A stretch of 64,000 nt of DNA, from contig OZ244796.1 of NCBI GenBank assembly GCA_965219965.1, forward strand, positions 930,001 to 994,000, read 5' to 3'. Source of the stretch: G965219965 sp965219965. GTDB lineage: Bacteria > Pseudomonadota > Alphaproteobacteria > RS24. Shown here piece after piece: positions 24,703-34,926 of this stretch (positions are counted from its first letter, which is position 1; each line of letters begins with the position of its first letter). A program made the translations under genes and the position numbers. A model generated the notes under the pieces. That model made no database searches and was not told the origin of the DNA. It saw only the letters and a program-made list of their open reading frames with translations.

Positions 24703-27375
24703 CTATTTTTTCGCTTTCAAAGCCACTTGCGCGGCAGCAAGGCGGGCGATGGGGACGCGGTAAGGCGAGCAGGAAACATAATCCAGCCCGATTGATTCGC
24801 AAAAGGCAATGGAATCAGGGTCGCCGCCATGCTCGCCGCAAATGCCTAGCTTAATATCTGGCCGTGTTTCGCGTCCGCGCTTGGCGGCCAGTGCGACCAA
24901 CTCGCCGACGCCCTCTTGGTCTAGCGACACAAAGGGGTCTTTTTCAATGAGTCCTTGCGCGGCGTAAGGGACGAGAAAAGAGGCGGCATCATCGCGGCTA
25001 ATGCCGTAAGTGGTTTGGGTTAAATCATTCGTTCCGAAAGAAAAATACTCCGCCGTTTGAGCAATTTCACCCGCCAGCAAAGCGGCGCGGGGCAGTTCAA
25101 TCATTGTGCCAATTTGGCAGTTCAACTTGCCGCCCTGCTCGGCTTCCACTTGGGCGGCGAGTTTTTTCAACCGCCCGCCTAGCGATTCAAGTTCAGCATG
25201 GGTCATCACAAGCGGTATCATCACTTCAAGCCGCACGGGCTGGCCAGATTTTTTTTCCGTTTCCAACGCCGCTTCAAAAATGGCGCGTGCTTGCATTTCA
25301 TAAATATCCGGATAGGTTAGCCCCAAACGGCAACCGCGATGGCCAAGCATGGGGTTCATCTCGCCCAATTCCTCAACCCGTCTTTTGACCATAGCCAGTT
25401 CTAGCCCCGCCGCTTCAGCTAATGCGCGCATTTCATTTTCCCCATGCGGTAAAAATTCATGCAAAGGCGGGTCAAGCAGGCGGATATTCACCGGCAGACC
25501 TTGCATAATGTCAAACAGTGCCATGAAATCTTGCTTCTGCACGGGCAACAGGCGGGCTAAAGGGGCGGCGCGGGATTCGGCATTTTCAGCCAAAATCATT
25601 TCGCGCACCGCCATAATGCGGTCGGCATCAAAAAACATGTGTTCTGTGCGGCACAGCCCAATGCCTTCAGCTCCAAATTTTATCGCCGTCTGGGCATCGG
25701 CAGGGGTTTCAGCATTGGCGCGAATTTGCATGCGCCGCCGCGCATCCGCCCAACCCATTAAAGTGGCAAAATCGCCCGACAGGCTGGCTTGTAAGGTCGG
25801 CACCGCGCCCAACATAACCGTGCCATTGCCGCCATCAATGGTAATGACATCACCCTCTTTAACCGTGCGCCCGCTTACAACAAATGCGCCCGCATCTAAA
25901 TCAATGCGAATACTGCCCGCCCCCGACACACAAGGCCGCCCCATGCCACGAGCGACAACCGCCGCATGGCTGGTCATGCCGCCGCGTGAAGTTAAAATCC
26001 CTTCCGCCGCGTGCATGCCGTGAATATCTTCTGGACTGGTTTCCATCCGCACTAAAATAACGGCACGGCCTTCGGCTTTGGCCTGCTCAGCGGCTTCGGC
26101 GGTAAAAACCACCGCGCCAACCGCCGCCCCGGGCGAAGCGGGCAGGCCGCTGGCAATCACATCACGTGGCGCATTGGGGTCAAGCATGGGGTGTAAAAGC
26201 TGGTCAAGCGAAAGTGGGTCAATGCGGCGCACCGCTTCATCTTCATCAATCAGCCCTTCGGCAACCATATCCACAGCGATTTTAAGGGCGGCTTTGGCCG
26301 TGCGCTTGCCCGAACGGGTTTGCAACATCCATAATTTATTATCTTGCACGGTAAATTCAATATCCTGCATATCGCGGTAATGACTTTCCAATTTGCGATA
26401 GACCTCTACAAGCTGGGCATAAACTTGCGGCATGGATTCTTCCATGCTCAGCTCGCTTGTGCCGCTTTCTTCACGCGCCTTTTTGGTGAGGTTTTGCGGC
26501 GTGCGAATACCAGCGACCACATCTTCGCCCTGCGCGTTAATTAAAAACTCGCCATAAAAAATATTTTCGCCCGTGGACGGGTCGCGTGTGAAAGCCACAC
26601 CCGTTGCCGAAGTGTCGCCCAAATTGCCAAACACCATCGCTTGCACATTCACCGCCGTTCCCCAGCTTTCAGGGATATTATTAAGGCGGCGATAGGTTTG
26701 CGCCCGCGCATTGCGCCACGAACCGAACACCGCACCAACCGCGCCCCATAATTGCGCCATCACATCTTGCGGGAAAGCATCGCCATTTACTTCTTTAACG
26801 CGCTTTTTATAAAGGCCAACAATATGCCGCCAATCATCAGCCGATAAATCCGTATCGGCCTGATGGGTTTCCTGCAATTTATAATCGTCAAGAATTTCTT
26901 CAAAATGGTCATGGCTCACGCCCAACACCACATCGGAATACATTTGAATGAAACGCCGATAGCTATCCCATGCAAAACGGTCATCGCCTGCGCGTTTGGC
27001 CAGCCCTTGCACGGTTTTATCATTCATGCCGAGATTAAGCACCGTGTCCATCATGCCGGGCATAGAAGCGCGTGCGCCCGAACGCACCGATACCAGCAAA
27101 GGATTGTCCACATCGCCAAATACCGCCCCGACCGCTTGGCCAACTTTTTTAATGGCCGCTTCAAGCTGGTCGGCAAGATTGGCGGGGAATTGGCGGTCAT
27201 TTTCATAAAAAGCCGTGCAAAGCTGGGTGGTCATGGTAAAGCCGGGCGGCACAGGCAGGCCAAGACGGCTCATTTCAGCCAAATTCGCACCCTTGCCGCC
27301 AAGCAGTTCTTTCATTTCTGCCGTGCCTTCAGCCGCGCCATCGCCGAAACTATAAATCCATTTTTCTTCAGCCAC
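24703..27375 (-). CDS. ppdK: Pyruvate, phosphate dikinase
   Basis: 890 residues, full length. PPDK interconverts pyruvate, ATP and phosphate with PEP, AMP and pyrophosphate, allowing PEP formation for gluconeogenesis or pyrophosphate-based glycolysis. Domain order is complete: N-terminal ATP-grasp part (LLGGKGANLAEMSRLGLPVPPGF), the swivelling domain with the phospho-histidine in GGMTSHAAVVARGMG near residue 460, and the C-terminal PEP barrel with IGLCRTEHMFF, FGTNDLTQTTYG and a catalytic cysteine in YVSCSPYRVP. It overlaps the glyS stop by eight bases. A GGGGC/GCCCC hairpin after the stop (24677-24691) lacks a T-run. Confidence 0.97.
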   Translation of the reverse strand: MAEEKWIYSFGDGAAEGTAEMKELLGGKGANLAEMSRLGLPVPPGFTMTTQLCTAFYENDRQFPANLADQLEAAIKKVGQAVGAVFGDVDNPLLVSVRSGARASMPGMMDTVLNLGMNDKTVQGLAKRAGDDRFAWDSYRRFIQMYSDVVLGVSHDHFEEILDDYKLQETHQADTDLSADDWRHIVGLYKKRVKEVNGDAFPQDVMAQLWGAVGAVFGSWRNARAQTYRRLNNIPESWGTAVNVQAMVFGNLGDTSATGVAFTRDPSTGENIFYGEFLINAQGEDVVAGIRTPQNLTKKAREESGTSELSMEESMPQVYAQLVEVYRKLESHYRDMQDIEFTVQDNKLWMLQTRSGKRTAKAALKIAVDMVAEGLIDEDEAVRRIDPLSLDQLLHPMLDPNAPRDVIASGLPASPGAAVGAVVFTAEAAEQAKAEGRAVILVRMETSPEDIHGMHAAEGILTSRGGMTSHAAVVARGMGRPCVSGAGSIRIDLDAGAFVVSGRTVKEGDVITIDGGNGTVMLGAVPTLQASLSGDFATLMGWADARRRMQIRANAETPADAQTAIKFGAEGIGLCRTEHMFFDADRIMAVREMILAENAESRAAPLARLLPVQKQDFMALFDIMQGLPVNIRLLDPPLHEFLPHGENEMRALAEAAGLELAMVKRRVEELGEMNPMLGHRGCRLGLTYPDIYEMQARAIFEAALETEKKSGQPVRLEVMIPLVMTHAELESLGGRLKKLAAQVEAEQGGKLNCQIGTMIELPRAALLAGEIAQTAEYFSFGTNDLTQTTYGISRDDAASFLVPYAAQGLIEKDPFVSLDQEGVGELVALAAKRGRETRPDIKLGICGEHGGDPDSIAFCESIGLDYVSCSPYRVPIARLAAAQVALKAKK

Positions 27376-29410
27376 GCTCGCCCCCTTCTATTTTTGAAAA
27401 ATCGGCGTAGAAACCCATAACATCACGCAGCTTTGCCAAAAGTGCCAATCGGTTTTGTTTCAGTGCATTATCTTCAACATTCACCAACACTTTTTCAAAA
27501 AACGCATCTACGGGCGCACGCAATGCGGCAAATTGTTTAAGCTGTATATCACTTTCTTCCTGCAAATCTGAAACCGCTTTATTGAGAGCGATTTCATCTT
27601 TTTCTTTCAGTAAATCTTCCTTAAAAATACTGACCGAAGCGGCATCTTTCAAAATGCCGCAAGTGCGCCGATAGGCGGTCAGTAAATTTTTCCCATCTGT
27701 TGTTTGCAAAAAGCCATTTAGCTCCCGCGCATGATGCGCCAGCTTAACAATGTTTAAGTGTCCAGTTTTATGAGGCATAGAAACGGCATCTACAACATAA
27801 TGCGCGATATTTTCTTTATCACGCAAATAGGTTTTCAAACGGTCAATAATGAAATTTGTTAAATCCAAATCATCAGTGGAGGTAATGGCCTCAAAATCGC
27901 CCTTTATTCCCTGCTCCATAAAAATGCGTATCACGCCTAAAGCGGCACGGCGCAAGGCGTAAGGGTCTTTTGAACCTGTAGGCTTTTGGTCAATGCCCCA
28001 AAAATAGCACAGCGTTTCTATTTTATCGGCCAGCGCGACCGCGCAAGCCTCTGGCGTAGCGGGGCAATCATCGCTTGCCCCTTGCGGCTTGTAATGGTCA
28101 CAAATAGCCGCGCCGATTTTTTTATCTGCCGCATAATAGCCGCCCATAATGCCTTGCAATTTGGGAAACTCATATACCATAGCGGAAGTTAAATCGGCCT
28201 TGCACAGCTTTGCCGCTTCTTGGCTTACTTTGACATCTGCGCCCATTTGCCCAGCGATTTGCGCCGCCAGCTTGGCGACACGCTCGCTATGTTCATACAT
28301 GGTGCGTGACCCATGAAAAATAAGATTTTTAAGCGCGGGCAAGCGGTCAGCCAGCGGTGTTTTTTTATCTTGTTGCCAAAAAAATTGCCCATCAGCGAGC
28401 CGTGCGCGTAACACCCGTTCATTGCCCGCAATAATGGCGGCGGCTTTATCTTTTGTCATCATATTGGAAACCACAATAAAATATGGGGCGAGCTTTTTTG
28501 TTTTCGGGTCGCGCAATGAAAAATATTTTTGGTGATGGCGCATAATGGTGATGGACACATCTTCTGGCACATTATCTTGCATAAAATCAGCATCAATTTT
28601 GCCCATTAAACAAATCGGCCATTCCACCAGTCCGGCGGTTTCATTAAGCAAGGCGTCATCTGGCACAATATCCAGCCCTTCGGCTTTGGCCAGCTTGGTT
28701 ATTTGTGCTTCAATTTCAGCCCGCCTTGCGACCGGGTCGGCCAGCACCTTTGCTTGTTTGAGTTTGGGTAAATAATCGCTCGCCTTTTTTATTTCAATCG
28801 CATCGGGTGCCATAAAGCGGTGGCCATAAGTCACCCCGCCCGCTTGCAAGCCATCCACATTAAAGGAGATAATTTTGCCGTCAAAACGGCATAAAATGGC
28901 GCGTAAAGGCCGCACCCAGCGCAGCCGCCCGCCGCCCCAACGCATGGATTTCGGCCATGGGAAATTTTGCGTCAGCGCGGGTAAAATTTCGGCCAGCACA
29001 TCGGCCATAGGGCGGGCTTTTTCCTCGCGCTTCAAAAGAATATATTCTACGTCCAATTTAGTTTGGCCTATCAATTCATTACTATCACCCCACTCGGCAC
29101 GCCCTTCTGAGGCAAATTCGACAGTAGCAGACTGAGGAACATTATTAGCCGAATAAAATCCGTCTATGGCTTTTTGCGGCGCGTTAACCTTTGGCCCTTT
29201 TTTTTCAATTTTCCGCGCTGTGGTTTTTTGCGGCAAACCATCAGCCAAAAGCGCAAGGCGTTGCGGAGCAACATAAGTTTGCACATTATCCATTTTTATA
29301 TTATGCGCGGCCAAAGCATCGGCCAAGTTCTGCGCTAAATTTTCCATTGCACGCGCCTGCATGCCAGCGGGAATTTCTTCGCAATAAAATTCAAGTATAA
29401 ACTCAGCCAT
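27368..29410 (-). CDS. glyS: Glycine-tRNA ligase beta subunit
   Basis: 680 residues. The beta subunit of the bacterial-type alpha2beta2 glycyl-tRNA synthetase binds and recognises tRNA-Gly. Landmarks: LILEFYCEEIPAGMQARA-like N-terminus, WPKSMRWGGGRLRWVRPLRAI, TIMRHHQKYFSLRD, the HD-type stretch SRTMYEHSERVAKLAAQIA, and DPYALRRAALGVIRI near the C-terminal domain. It begins one base after the glyQ stop and its end overlaps ppdK. Glycine usage links it loosely with the glycine cleavage operon elsewhere in the window. Confidence 0.97.
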   Translation of the reverse strand: MAEFILEFYCEEIPAGMQARAMENLAQNLADALAAHNIKMDNVQTYVAPQRLALLADGLPQKTTARKIEKKGPKVNAPQKAIDGFYSANNVPQSATVEFASEGRAEWGDSNELIGQTKLDVEYILLKREEKARPMADVLAEILPALTQNFPWPKSMRWGGGRLRWVRPLRAILCRFDGKIISFNVDGLQAGGVTYGHRFMAPDAIEIKKASDYLPKLKQAKVLADPVARRAEIEAQITKLAKAEGLDIVPDDALLNETAGLVEWPICLMGKIDADFMQDNVPEDVSITIMRHHQKYFSLRDPKTKKLAPYFIVVSNMMTKDKAAAIIAGNERVLRARLADGQFFWQQDKKTPLADRLPALKNLIFHGSRTMYEHSERVAKLAAQIAGQMGADVKVSQEAAKLCKADLTSAMVYEFPKLQGIMGGYYAADKKIGAAICDHYKPQGASDDCPATPEACAVALADKIETLCYFWGIDQKPTGSKDPYALRRAALGVIRIFMEQGIKGDFEAITSTDDLDLTNFIIDRLKTYLRDKENIAHYVVDAVSMPHKTGHLNIVKLAHHARELNGFLQTTDGKNLLTAYRRTCGILKDAASVSIFKEDLLKEKDEIALNKAVSDLQEESDIQLKQFAALRAPVDAFFEKVLVNVEDNALKQNRLALLAKLRDVMGFYADFSKIEGGERG

Positions 29411-29411
29411 T

Positions 29412-30284
29412 TTATTTTTTACCTGACTCTTTATTGGCGGCTAAATAAGCCTCAGCGCAGGCTTTAGCCAAAGCCCGCACGCGGTCAATATAAGATTGGC
29501 GTTCGGCCACGCTCACCGCCCCACGCGCATCTAGCAAATTAAAATTATGGCTGGCTTTCATACATTGGTCGTAAGCTGGCAGAGCGAGACCTTTTTCCAC
29601 CAATAGGCGGCATTGCTTTTCGGCATCTTCAAAATGACGGCGCAAAATATCCGTATCGGCCAGTTCAAAATTATAATGGGAAAATTCCACCTCATTGCGG
29701 TGAAACACATCCGCATAAGTGACGCCGCGCCCGTTAAAATCTAACTCAAAGCCATTATCTACGCCCTGCACATACATGGCCAGCCGTTCTAGCCCGTAAG
29801 TCAGCTCGCCCGAAACCAGCTCCACATCCAAGCCGCCAACTTGCTGGAAATAAGTAAATTGCGACACTTCCATGCCATCGCACCACACTTCCCAGCCCAA
29901 CCCCCACGCGCCAAGCGTCGGGCTTTCCCAATCATCTTCCACAAAACGAATATCATGTTTGGACGGGTCAATGCCCAATACTTTCAAGCTGTCCAAATAA
30001 AGCTGTTGGATATTATCGGGCGACGGCTTCAAAATAACCTGAAACTGATAATAATGTTGAAAGCGGTTGGGGTTTTCCCCATAGCGGCCATCTGTGGGGC
30101 GGCGGCAGGGTTGCACATAAGCCGCGTTCCATTCTTCTGGCCCCAAAGCGCGTAAAATCGTGGCGGGGTGGAAGGTGCCTGCGCCCATTTCCATATCATA
30201 GGGCTGCAAAATCACGCAGCCTTGCGCCGCCCAATAATGCTGCAAATTGAGGATTAAATCCTGAAAAGAGGGCGTGTCCGTCAT
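29412..30284 (-). CDS. glyQ: Glycine-tRNA ligase alpha subunit
   Basis: About 290 residues from the ATG at 30284 (MTDTPSFQDLILNLQHYW); the frame is open 20 codons further, but that part is not family-like. The alpha subunit carries the class II catalytic core that makes glycyl-adenylate. Strongly conserved stretches include GCVILQPYDMEMGAGTFHPA, YVQPCRRPTDGRYGENPNR and EVSQFTYFQQVGG. GGGA lies about nine bases before the start. Order is glyQ-glyS-ppdK on one strand. Confidence 0.97.
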   Translation of the reverse strand: MTDTPSFQDLILNLQHYWAAQGCVILQPYDMEMGAGTFHPATILRALGPEEWNAAYVQPCRRPTDGRYGENPNRFQHYYQFQVILKPSPDNIQQLYLDSLKVLGIDPSKHDIRFVEDDWESPTLGAWGLGWEVWCDGMEVSQFTYFQQVGGLDVELVSGELTYGLERLAMYVQGVDNGFELDFNGRGVTYADVFHRNEVEFSHYNFELADTDILRRHFEDAEKQCRLLVEKGLALPAYDQCMKASHNFNLLDARGAVSVAERQSYIDRVRALAKACAEAYLAANKESGKK

Positions 30285-30367
30285 CTTAAAATTCCCGCTT
30301 AATATGGGCGAAATTACCCATTGAGAGGGTGAAAAGCAATGCAAAAGCGTGCGCCGCGCAAACGCCC

Positions 30368-31117
30368 CTAGCCGCCCCAGTCCAAGCCCGCCCCATGCCG
30401 CAAAATATCTTCCACTTCAGACAAATAGCTACCTTGCGAATCATGCAGAGCCAAAGGTGGGTGGCAAGTTAAAGCGGCGCGGCTGTCGCGCTGGCCTGAT
30501 ATTAAAATACGGCTCGCCGTCTGCGTGGCGGTCGGGTGCAGAGCTTTGAGCCTTATGCCGCCAAAGCGCGACTGCATGGCCGCTAAAATGGCGGGCAAGG
30601 CTTGCGGGCGATGGATAAGGGTCAACCGCCCACCTGCGGTGAGCAAAGTGGCGGCGCGTTTAACCCAAATGTCCAACGTATCGGGGTGAGCAATATGGGC
30701 GTGCTGCTTGCTTTGATTGGGCGGCACCGTGCTTTGGTCAGGGGCGTGAAAAGGCGGATTGGCAAAAACATGGCCGAAACTTGCAGGCGGCAATGACCAG
30801 CTTTCAAAATCAGCATGAATATCTTGGCCGATAAAATCCACCCGCTTTTCTAACTGATTGGCATGGGCATTATCTTTGGCCATAGCGATAAGGGTGGCAT
30901 CAGCGTCTATGCCCGTGACTTGTGCGCCCGCCAAACGATGCGCCACACACAGCGTCGCCACGCCAACCCCACAGCCAAGCTCTAAATAATTCTGCCCGTC
31001 AGTTTCTTCAATAGAAGCGGCGAGCAGAACCGCATCCGTGCCACTGCGGTGGCCGTCTGGCGGTTGTTGAATGGTTAAAGCATGACCCAAAAAGCCATCG
31101 GCGTGGTTTTTACCCAT
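30368..31117 (-). CDS. TrmN6/YfiC-like N6-adenine tRNA methyltransferase family protein
   Basis: About 249 residues from the ATG at 31117, which follows GAGGA by five bases. A Rossmann-fold SAM-binding site (YLELGCGVGVATL, residues 44-56) and an NPPF catalytic motif at 120-123 place it with N6-adenine methylases acting on RNA; TrmN6 modifies A37 of tRNA-Val. GHRSGTDAVLLAAS near the N-terminus is typical of the subgroup. Substrate is inferred from family only. Longer in-frame starts would cross the divergent ispB promoter and are rejected. It is transcribed away from the polyprenyl synthase gene and toward glyQ. Confidence 0.85.
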   Translation of the reverse strand: MGKNHADGFLGHALTIQQPPDGHRSGTDAVLLAASIEETDGQNYLELGCGVGVATLCVAHRLAGAQVTGIDADATLIAMAKDNAHANQLEKRVDFIGQDIHADFESWSLPPASFGHVFANPPFHAPDQSTVPPNQSKQHAHIAHPDTLDIWVKRAATLLTAGGRLTLIHRPQALPAILAAMQSRFGGIRLKALHPTATQTASRILISGQRDSRAALTCHPPLALHDSQGSYLSEVEDILRHGAGLDWGG

Positions 31118-31166
31118 ATAATCCTCAAAAATTTGCGCTTGGCACACTTTAGTGCTTATGCCGCAC

Positions 31167-31195
31167 TTGTTAAGGGGCTGGCAAGGGGATATTGT
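31167..31195 (+). promoter_or_regulatory. Predicted promoter of the polyprenyl diphosphate synthase gene
   Basis: TTGTTA (31167-31172) and TATTGT (31190-31195) are exactly 17 bases apart and precede the AAGAGGATAAAATG start region at 31212. Confidence 0.6.
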
Positions 31196-31211
31196 CAGAT
31201 AAGAGGATAAA

Positions 31212-32258
31212 ATGAGCCGCATTATTTCTATTAAAGACGCACAAAGCGACACCGCCCCCGCGGCCAGCACGGCCAATGCTTTGGAAAATCTGCAAGCACT
31301 GGTGGAAGCTGAAATGCAGGGCGTGAACCAGCTTATCAATGAAAGCCTATCGGCAGGCGAAGCCTCTATTCCCGATATTGGTGCGCATATTGTCAAGGCA
31401 GGCGGGAAACGTTTGCGGCCTATGCTCACACTGGCCGCCGCACGGCTGTGTGATTATGACGGGCGCAACCATATCGCGCTGGCGGCGGCGGTGGAAATGA
31501 TGCACACCGCAACGCTTTTGCATGATGATGTGGTTGATGAAAGCGATTTGCGCCGTGGCCTGCCTAGCCCGCGCATGCAATGGGGCAATGCGGCCAGTAT
31601 TTTGGTCGGCGATTTTATGCTCGGCCAAGCCTTCAAAATGATGGTTGCTACAGAGTCGCTAGACGCGCTGGATATTTTATCAAGCGCGTCAGCCACAATC
31701 GCCGAAGGGGAAGTGATGCAACTCGCCGCCCGCCACGATATAAATATGAGCAAAGAAGATTGCCTGAAAGTAGTGGATGCGAAAACGGCCACGCTTTTTT
31801 CTGCCGCCACGCAAATTGGTGCGGTGATTGCCGACCAAGACAGCACCACCCGCGCCGCTTTGGCACTTTATGGGCGGCATTTGGGCATTGCTTTTCAGCT
31901 TATTGATGATGTGCTGGATTATGGCGGCGTGAGCGAGGCCATTGCCAATGCAGGCAAAAATATCGGCGATGATTTCCGTGAAGGCAAAATCACCGTGCCA
32001 GTCGCGCTGGCGCATGCGGCAGGCGATAAAACGCAAAAGCAATTTTGGCGGCGGGTTATGGTGAACCATGATCAACAAGAAAATGATTTGGCGGTGGCGA
32101 TAGATTATCTCAAACAACATGACGCGCTGGGGCAAACGGTTAAAATGGCCGAAACTTACGGGCAAACGGCGATGGACGCACTGGCAATTTTTCCCGATAG
32201 CGATTATCGCCGTGCCATGACGGGCATTATTGATTTTTGCATTAGGCGGGCTTTTTAA
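31212..32258 (+). CDS. ispB: Long-chain all-trans polyprenyl diphosphate synthase (ubiquinone side chain)
   Basis: 348 residues. It extends farnesyl diphosphate to the C40-C50 tail of ubiquinone. The first aspartate-rich motif is LLHDDVVDESDLRRG, the pattern of long-chain enzymes (DDxxD with VV between), and the second is FQLIDDVLDYGG. GGKRLRPML binds IPP. Chain length (octa-, nona- or decaprenyl) cannot be read from the sequence; alphaproteobacteria often make Q10. A good promoter and ribosome site precede it. Its stop abuts the ispE stop on the opposite strand with no intervening base. Confidence 0.93.
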   Translation: MSRIISIKDAQSDTAPAASTANALENLQALVEAEMQGVNQLINESLSAGEASIPDIGAHIVKAGGKRLRPMLTLAAARLCDYDGRNHIALAAAVEMMHTATLLHDDVVDESDLRRGLPSPRMQWGNAASILVGDFMLGQAFKMMVATESLDALDILSSASATIAEGEVMQLAARHDINMSKEDCLKVVDAKTATLFSAATQIGAVIADQDSTTRAALALYGRHLGIAFQLIDDVLDYGGVSEAIANAGKNIGDDFREGKITVPVALAHAAGDKTQKQFWRRVMVNHDQQENDLAVAIDYLKQHDALGQTVKMAETYGQTAMDALAIFPDSDYRRAMTGIIDFCIRRAF

Positions 32259-33131
32259 TTAACGCAACGCGCCTATGGCAGACCAATAATCGGGCTGGGT
32301 CGCGTGCAGTTTTTTCTGTGCGGTTTTGGCGGCTTGTTCATTGTCAAATAACACAAAACAACTCGCCCCACTGCCCGACAGACCACCATAAAGGGCGTTT
32401 TGCATTGGCAAAGCCTCTAGCACTTGGCGCAAAGATGGGTTGAGCGCACAAGCGGCGGGGGTTAAATCATTGCCCTTCTCGTGCATAAAGGCGCACATAT
32501 CGGCAAGCGTTTTGAATGACGGGTGCGGTGAGGGTTTGGTTGGCGCGGCTGTGAATTTTTCAAACACCGCCGCCGTGGGCATGGCAAAGCCCGCATTAAG
32601 CAAAAGCGCGAAGCATTTTTCATAGCCTTGAAGCGGCGCAAGCGGGGTTATTTTTTCCCCGCGCCCACCAAGCCAGCTTAATTGTGAAACAATACAGACT
32701 GGCACATCTGCGCCCAATGAAGCGGCAAGAGTCATGAGTTTTTCTTGCGGCCAATGCAGTTCCCAAAGCCGATTAAGCAAGCGCAAACAAGCCGCCGCAT
32801 CGGCAGAGCCGCCGCCTAAGCCAGCCATAAGCGGTAAGTTTTTAAGCAAAGATAAATTCGCGCCCTGCTTTATGCCCGCTTGGCTTTGCAACAGCTTTGC
32901 GGCGCGGATGATGAGATTATCTGCGCCCGCCGATAAACCAGACGCAAACGTGCCTGAAATTTTAAGTGTTATATCGCCCTTTTCATTTGGGGCGGCTTTA
33001 AGCTCATCACCGACCGCAACAAAACCAACAAGGCTGGATAAATTATGATAACCATCATCACGCTTGCCCAAAACCGATAGGGATAAATTTATTTTAGCGG
33101 GGGCAAATTCTGTATCGGCAGTGGGTGGCAT
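32259..33131 (-). CDS. ispE: 4-diphosphocytidyl-2-C-methyl-D-erythritol kinase
   Basis: 290 residues. IspE is the GHMP-family kinase of the MEP pathway. The N-terminal FAPAKINLSLSVLGKRDDGYH, the ATP-binding loop PLMAGLGGGSADAAA near residue 100 and the C-terminal GLSGSGASCFVLF are all present. It follows the TPR protein gene by two bases on the same strand. The 3' end abuts the polyprenyl synthase stop. Together with dxs and ispH, three MEP-pathway genes are in this window. Confidence 0.96.
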   Translation of the reverse strand: MPPTADTEFAPAKINLSLSVLGKRDDGYHNLSSLVGFVAVGDELKAAPNEKGDITLKISGTFASGLSAGADNLIIRAAKLLQSQAGIKQGANLSLLKNLPLMAGLGGGSADAAACLRLLNRLWELHWPQEKLMTLAASLGADVPVCIVSQLSWLGGRGEKITPLAPLQGYEKCFALLLNAGFAMPTAAVFEKFTAAPTKPSPHPSFKTLADMCAFMHEKGNDLTPAACALNPSLRQVLEALPMQNALYGGLSGSGASCFVLFDNEQAAKTAQKKLHATQPDYWSAIGALR

Positions 33132-33133
33132 GG

Positions 33134-34921
33134 TTAAATTTTAGTTGGTGCGTTATGTTTGGCCGTTAAACCCGTTTCAATTTTTTGTTCAATCAGGCGG
33201 CGTTTATCATCATCTGGGTCAAGCCCCAAAGCGCGTTGCCATTGATAACGCGCTTCAAATTTGCGCCCCGCCTGCCATAGAGCATCGCCCAAATGGTCAA
33301 TAATTTCCGCATCAAGCGGCTCAAGCTCACTGGCTTTTTCCAACAAGCGCACGGCGGCAACAAAATCGCCAAGCCGATATAAAGCCCAGCCCAAGCTGTC
33401 CACAAAAAACCCATTGCGCGGCTGTTTTTCTACCGCCTGTTCAATAATATCCAGCCCTTCGTGCAAATTAATGCCATGGTCAATCCAGCTATAGCCCAAA
33501 TAATTCAACACATATGCGTTATTATTGGACAGCTCCTTAGCGCGGAGCAAATCAGCTTCGGCCTCTTGCCATTTATCCATGCGCTCGCGCACCATGCCAC
33601 GAGAAAAAAACAAATTCCAATCGGCTCTGTCGGATTTTTCCAGCCGTTCAATCAGCGCGGTATAAATTGGCTCGGCTTGGGCGTAGCGTTCGGCGCGTTG
33701 ATACATATCGGCCAGACTTTTTTCTACAAATTCACCCGCATGGGAAACAGAAAGCGCGTGCAATTTTTCCAATGCTTCGTCAAGCCGTCCCTGCTCTTCC
33801 AATATCAAAGCAAAGGAAATGGAAATCGTAGAACCGTAAAGCGGGTCATCGCTAAAGCGGTTATATATTTCCAACGCCTTGTCATAATCTTTTCTTATCG
33901 CGGCCAATTCACCAATCATCATTTGTATTGGCACTTCTTCAGGCACGAGCCATGCGGCAATTTGGACATAGGGCGCGATATGCTGGTGGCCTAAATCGCG
34001 GCGCATGGTTTGGGCTAATCCGGCCAGCATAGAGGCTAGCCCCATGCGCGGCGTGACCTTAAAAGCAGGCGGCTTGGTTTGCACCATGCGTTTTAAGCGC
34101 ACATAAATCGGATGGGTTTGCTCATTCATATCAATTTTAGCAAAGAGATTTTGCAAGGCGGGTTTGTCGTCCATGCGATGCAAAAAGCTAATATGCTCAA
34201 CCACAAAAGCCGAAACCGACAGCCCACCCGCCGCAATCACCCGCGCATGGGCGGCATAGGCCAAATCTTTTTCGCCCATAGCTTCATAAAGCAAAGCCAA
34301 ATTGCGGTTGACCACAATTTTGAAATGCACCCCTTCGGCAAGGCGGGTGGCAATGGCGGCGGCTTTGTCATTATCGCCGGCGGCAAAATGCGCCCATTGC
34401 GTGACCAAATCGCTGAGCAGGATAGAAAAATCTTCCGCGCCCGTGGCCGCCAGCGCGTCCATTTGCCGAATGGCAGAAGCGGGGCGGTTATTTTTTATCG
34501 CCCGCGCCGCCAGCATAAGCCGCACCATGCGATGCACTGGCGCGGTGTGACGGGCAAGTTTTTCGGCCTGTTTTTGCGCCGCATCCAATTCGCCCGCCGC
34601 CAAATAAGCAAGAAACAGCTTTTCGCCAATCACGCGGTCAGCAGGCTGTAGCGCGTGGGCGCGGGCATAATAATGCGCGCTAATATCGGGGCGGTCTTGC
34701 TGCTCAGCCAAGCCGGCGGCCAGCAACGCGCCTTCCAAAGAAGCGGTATGACCCGTGGCTTGATAAGATGGGCTGGGGCTGGACAAAAACCAAAACAGGC
34801 TGGCGCATAAAACGCCCAACACAAAGCTGGCGGTTTTATAAGGGCGCGGGGTTTTGGTGAAAGTTTTTTTCAAAACTTTTTTAATGGCCGCGAAAATAAA
34901 TTTTATGTTTTTGCTGGTCAT
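33134..34921 (-). CDS. Membrane-anchored tetratricopeptide repeat protein
   Basis: About 595 residues from the ATG at 34921. A basic N-terminus and one membrane segment (TASFVLGVLCASLFWFLSS) anchor a long TPR array. Clear repeats include LAAGLAEQQDRPDISAHYYA, YDKALEIYNRF, RYAQAEPIYTALIE and, near the C-terminus, the strongly conserved LNYLGYSWIDHGINLHEGL and GFFVDSLGWALYRLG, typical of the TPR family found in alphaproteobacteria between ETF-QO and ispE. No enzyme domain is seen; a scaffold role in the envelope is inferred. The start lies five bases after the ETF-QO stop without a clear ribosome site, so translation is likely coupled. Confidence 0.82.
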   Translation of the reverse strand: MTSKNIKFIFAAIKKVLKKTFTKTPRPYKTASFVLGVLCASLFWFLSSPSPSYQATGHTASLEGALLAAGLAEQQDRPDISAHYYARAHALQPADRVIGEKLFLAYLAAGELDAAQKQAEKLARHTAPVHRMVRLMLAARAIKNNRPASAIRQMDALAATGAEDFSILLSDLVTQWAHFAAGDNDKAAAIATRLAEGVHFKIVVNRNLALLYEAMGEKDLAYAAHARVIAAGGLSVSAFVVEHISFLHRMDDKPALQNLFAKIDMNEQTHPIYVRLKRMVQTKPPAFKVTPRMGLASMLAGLAQTMRRDLGHQHIAPYVQIAAWLVPEEVPIQMMIGELAAIRKDYDKALEIYNRFSDDPLYGSTISISFALILEEQGRLDEALEKLHALSVSHAGEFVEKSLADMYQRAERYAQAEPIYTALIERLEKSDRADWNLFFSRGMVRERMDKWQEAEADLLRAKELSNNNAYVLNYLGYSWIDHGINLHEGLDIIEQAVEKQPRNGFFVDSLGWALYRLGDFVAAVRLLEKASELEPLDAEIIDHLGDALWQAGRKFEARYQWQRALGLDPDDDKRRLIEQKIETGLTAKHNAPTKI

Positions 34922-34926
34922 ATAAA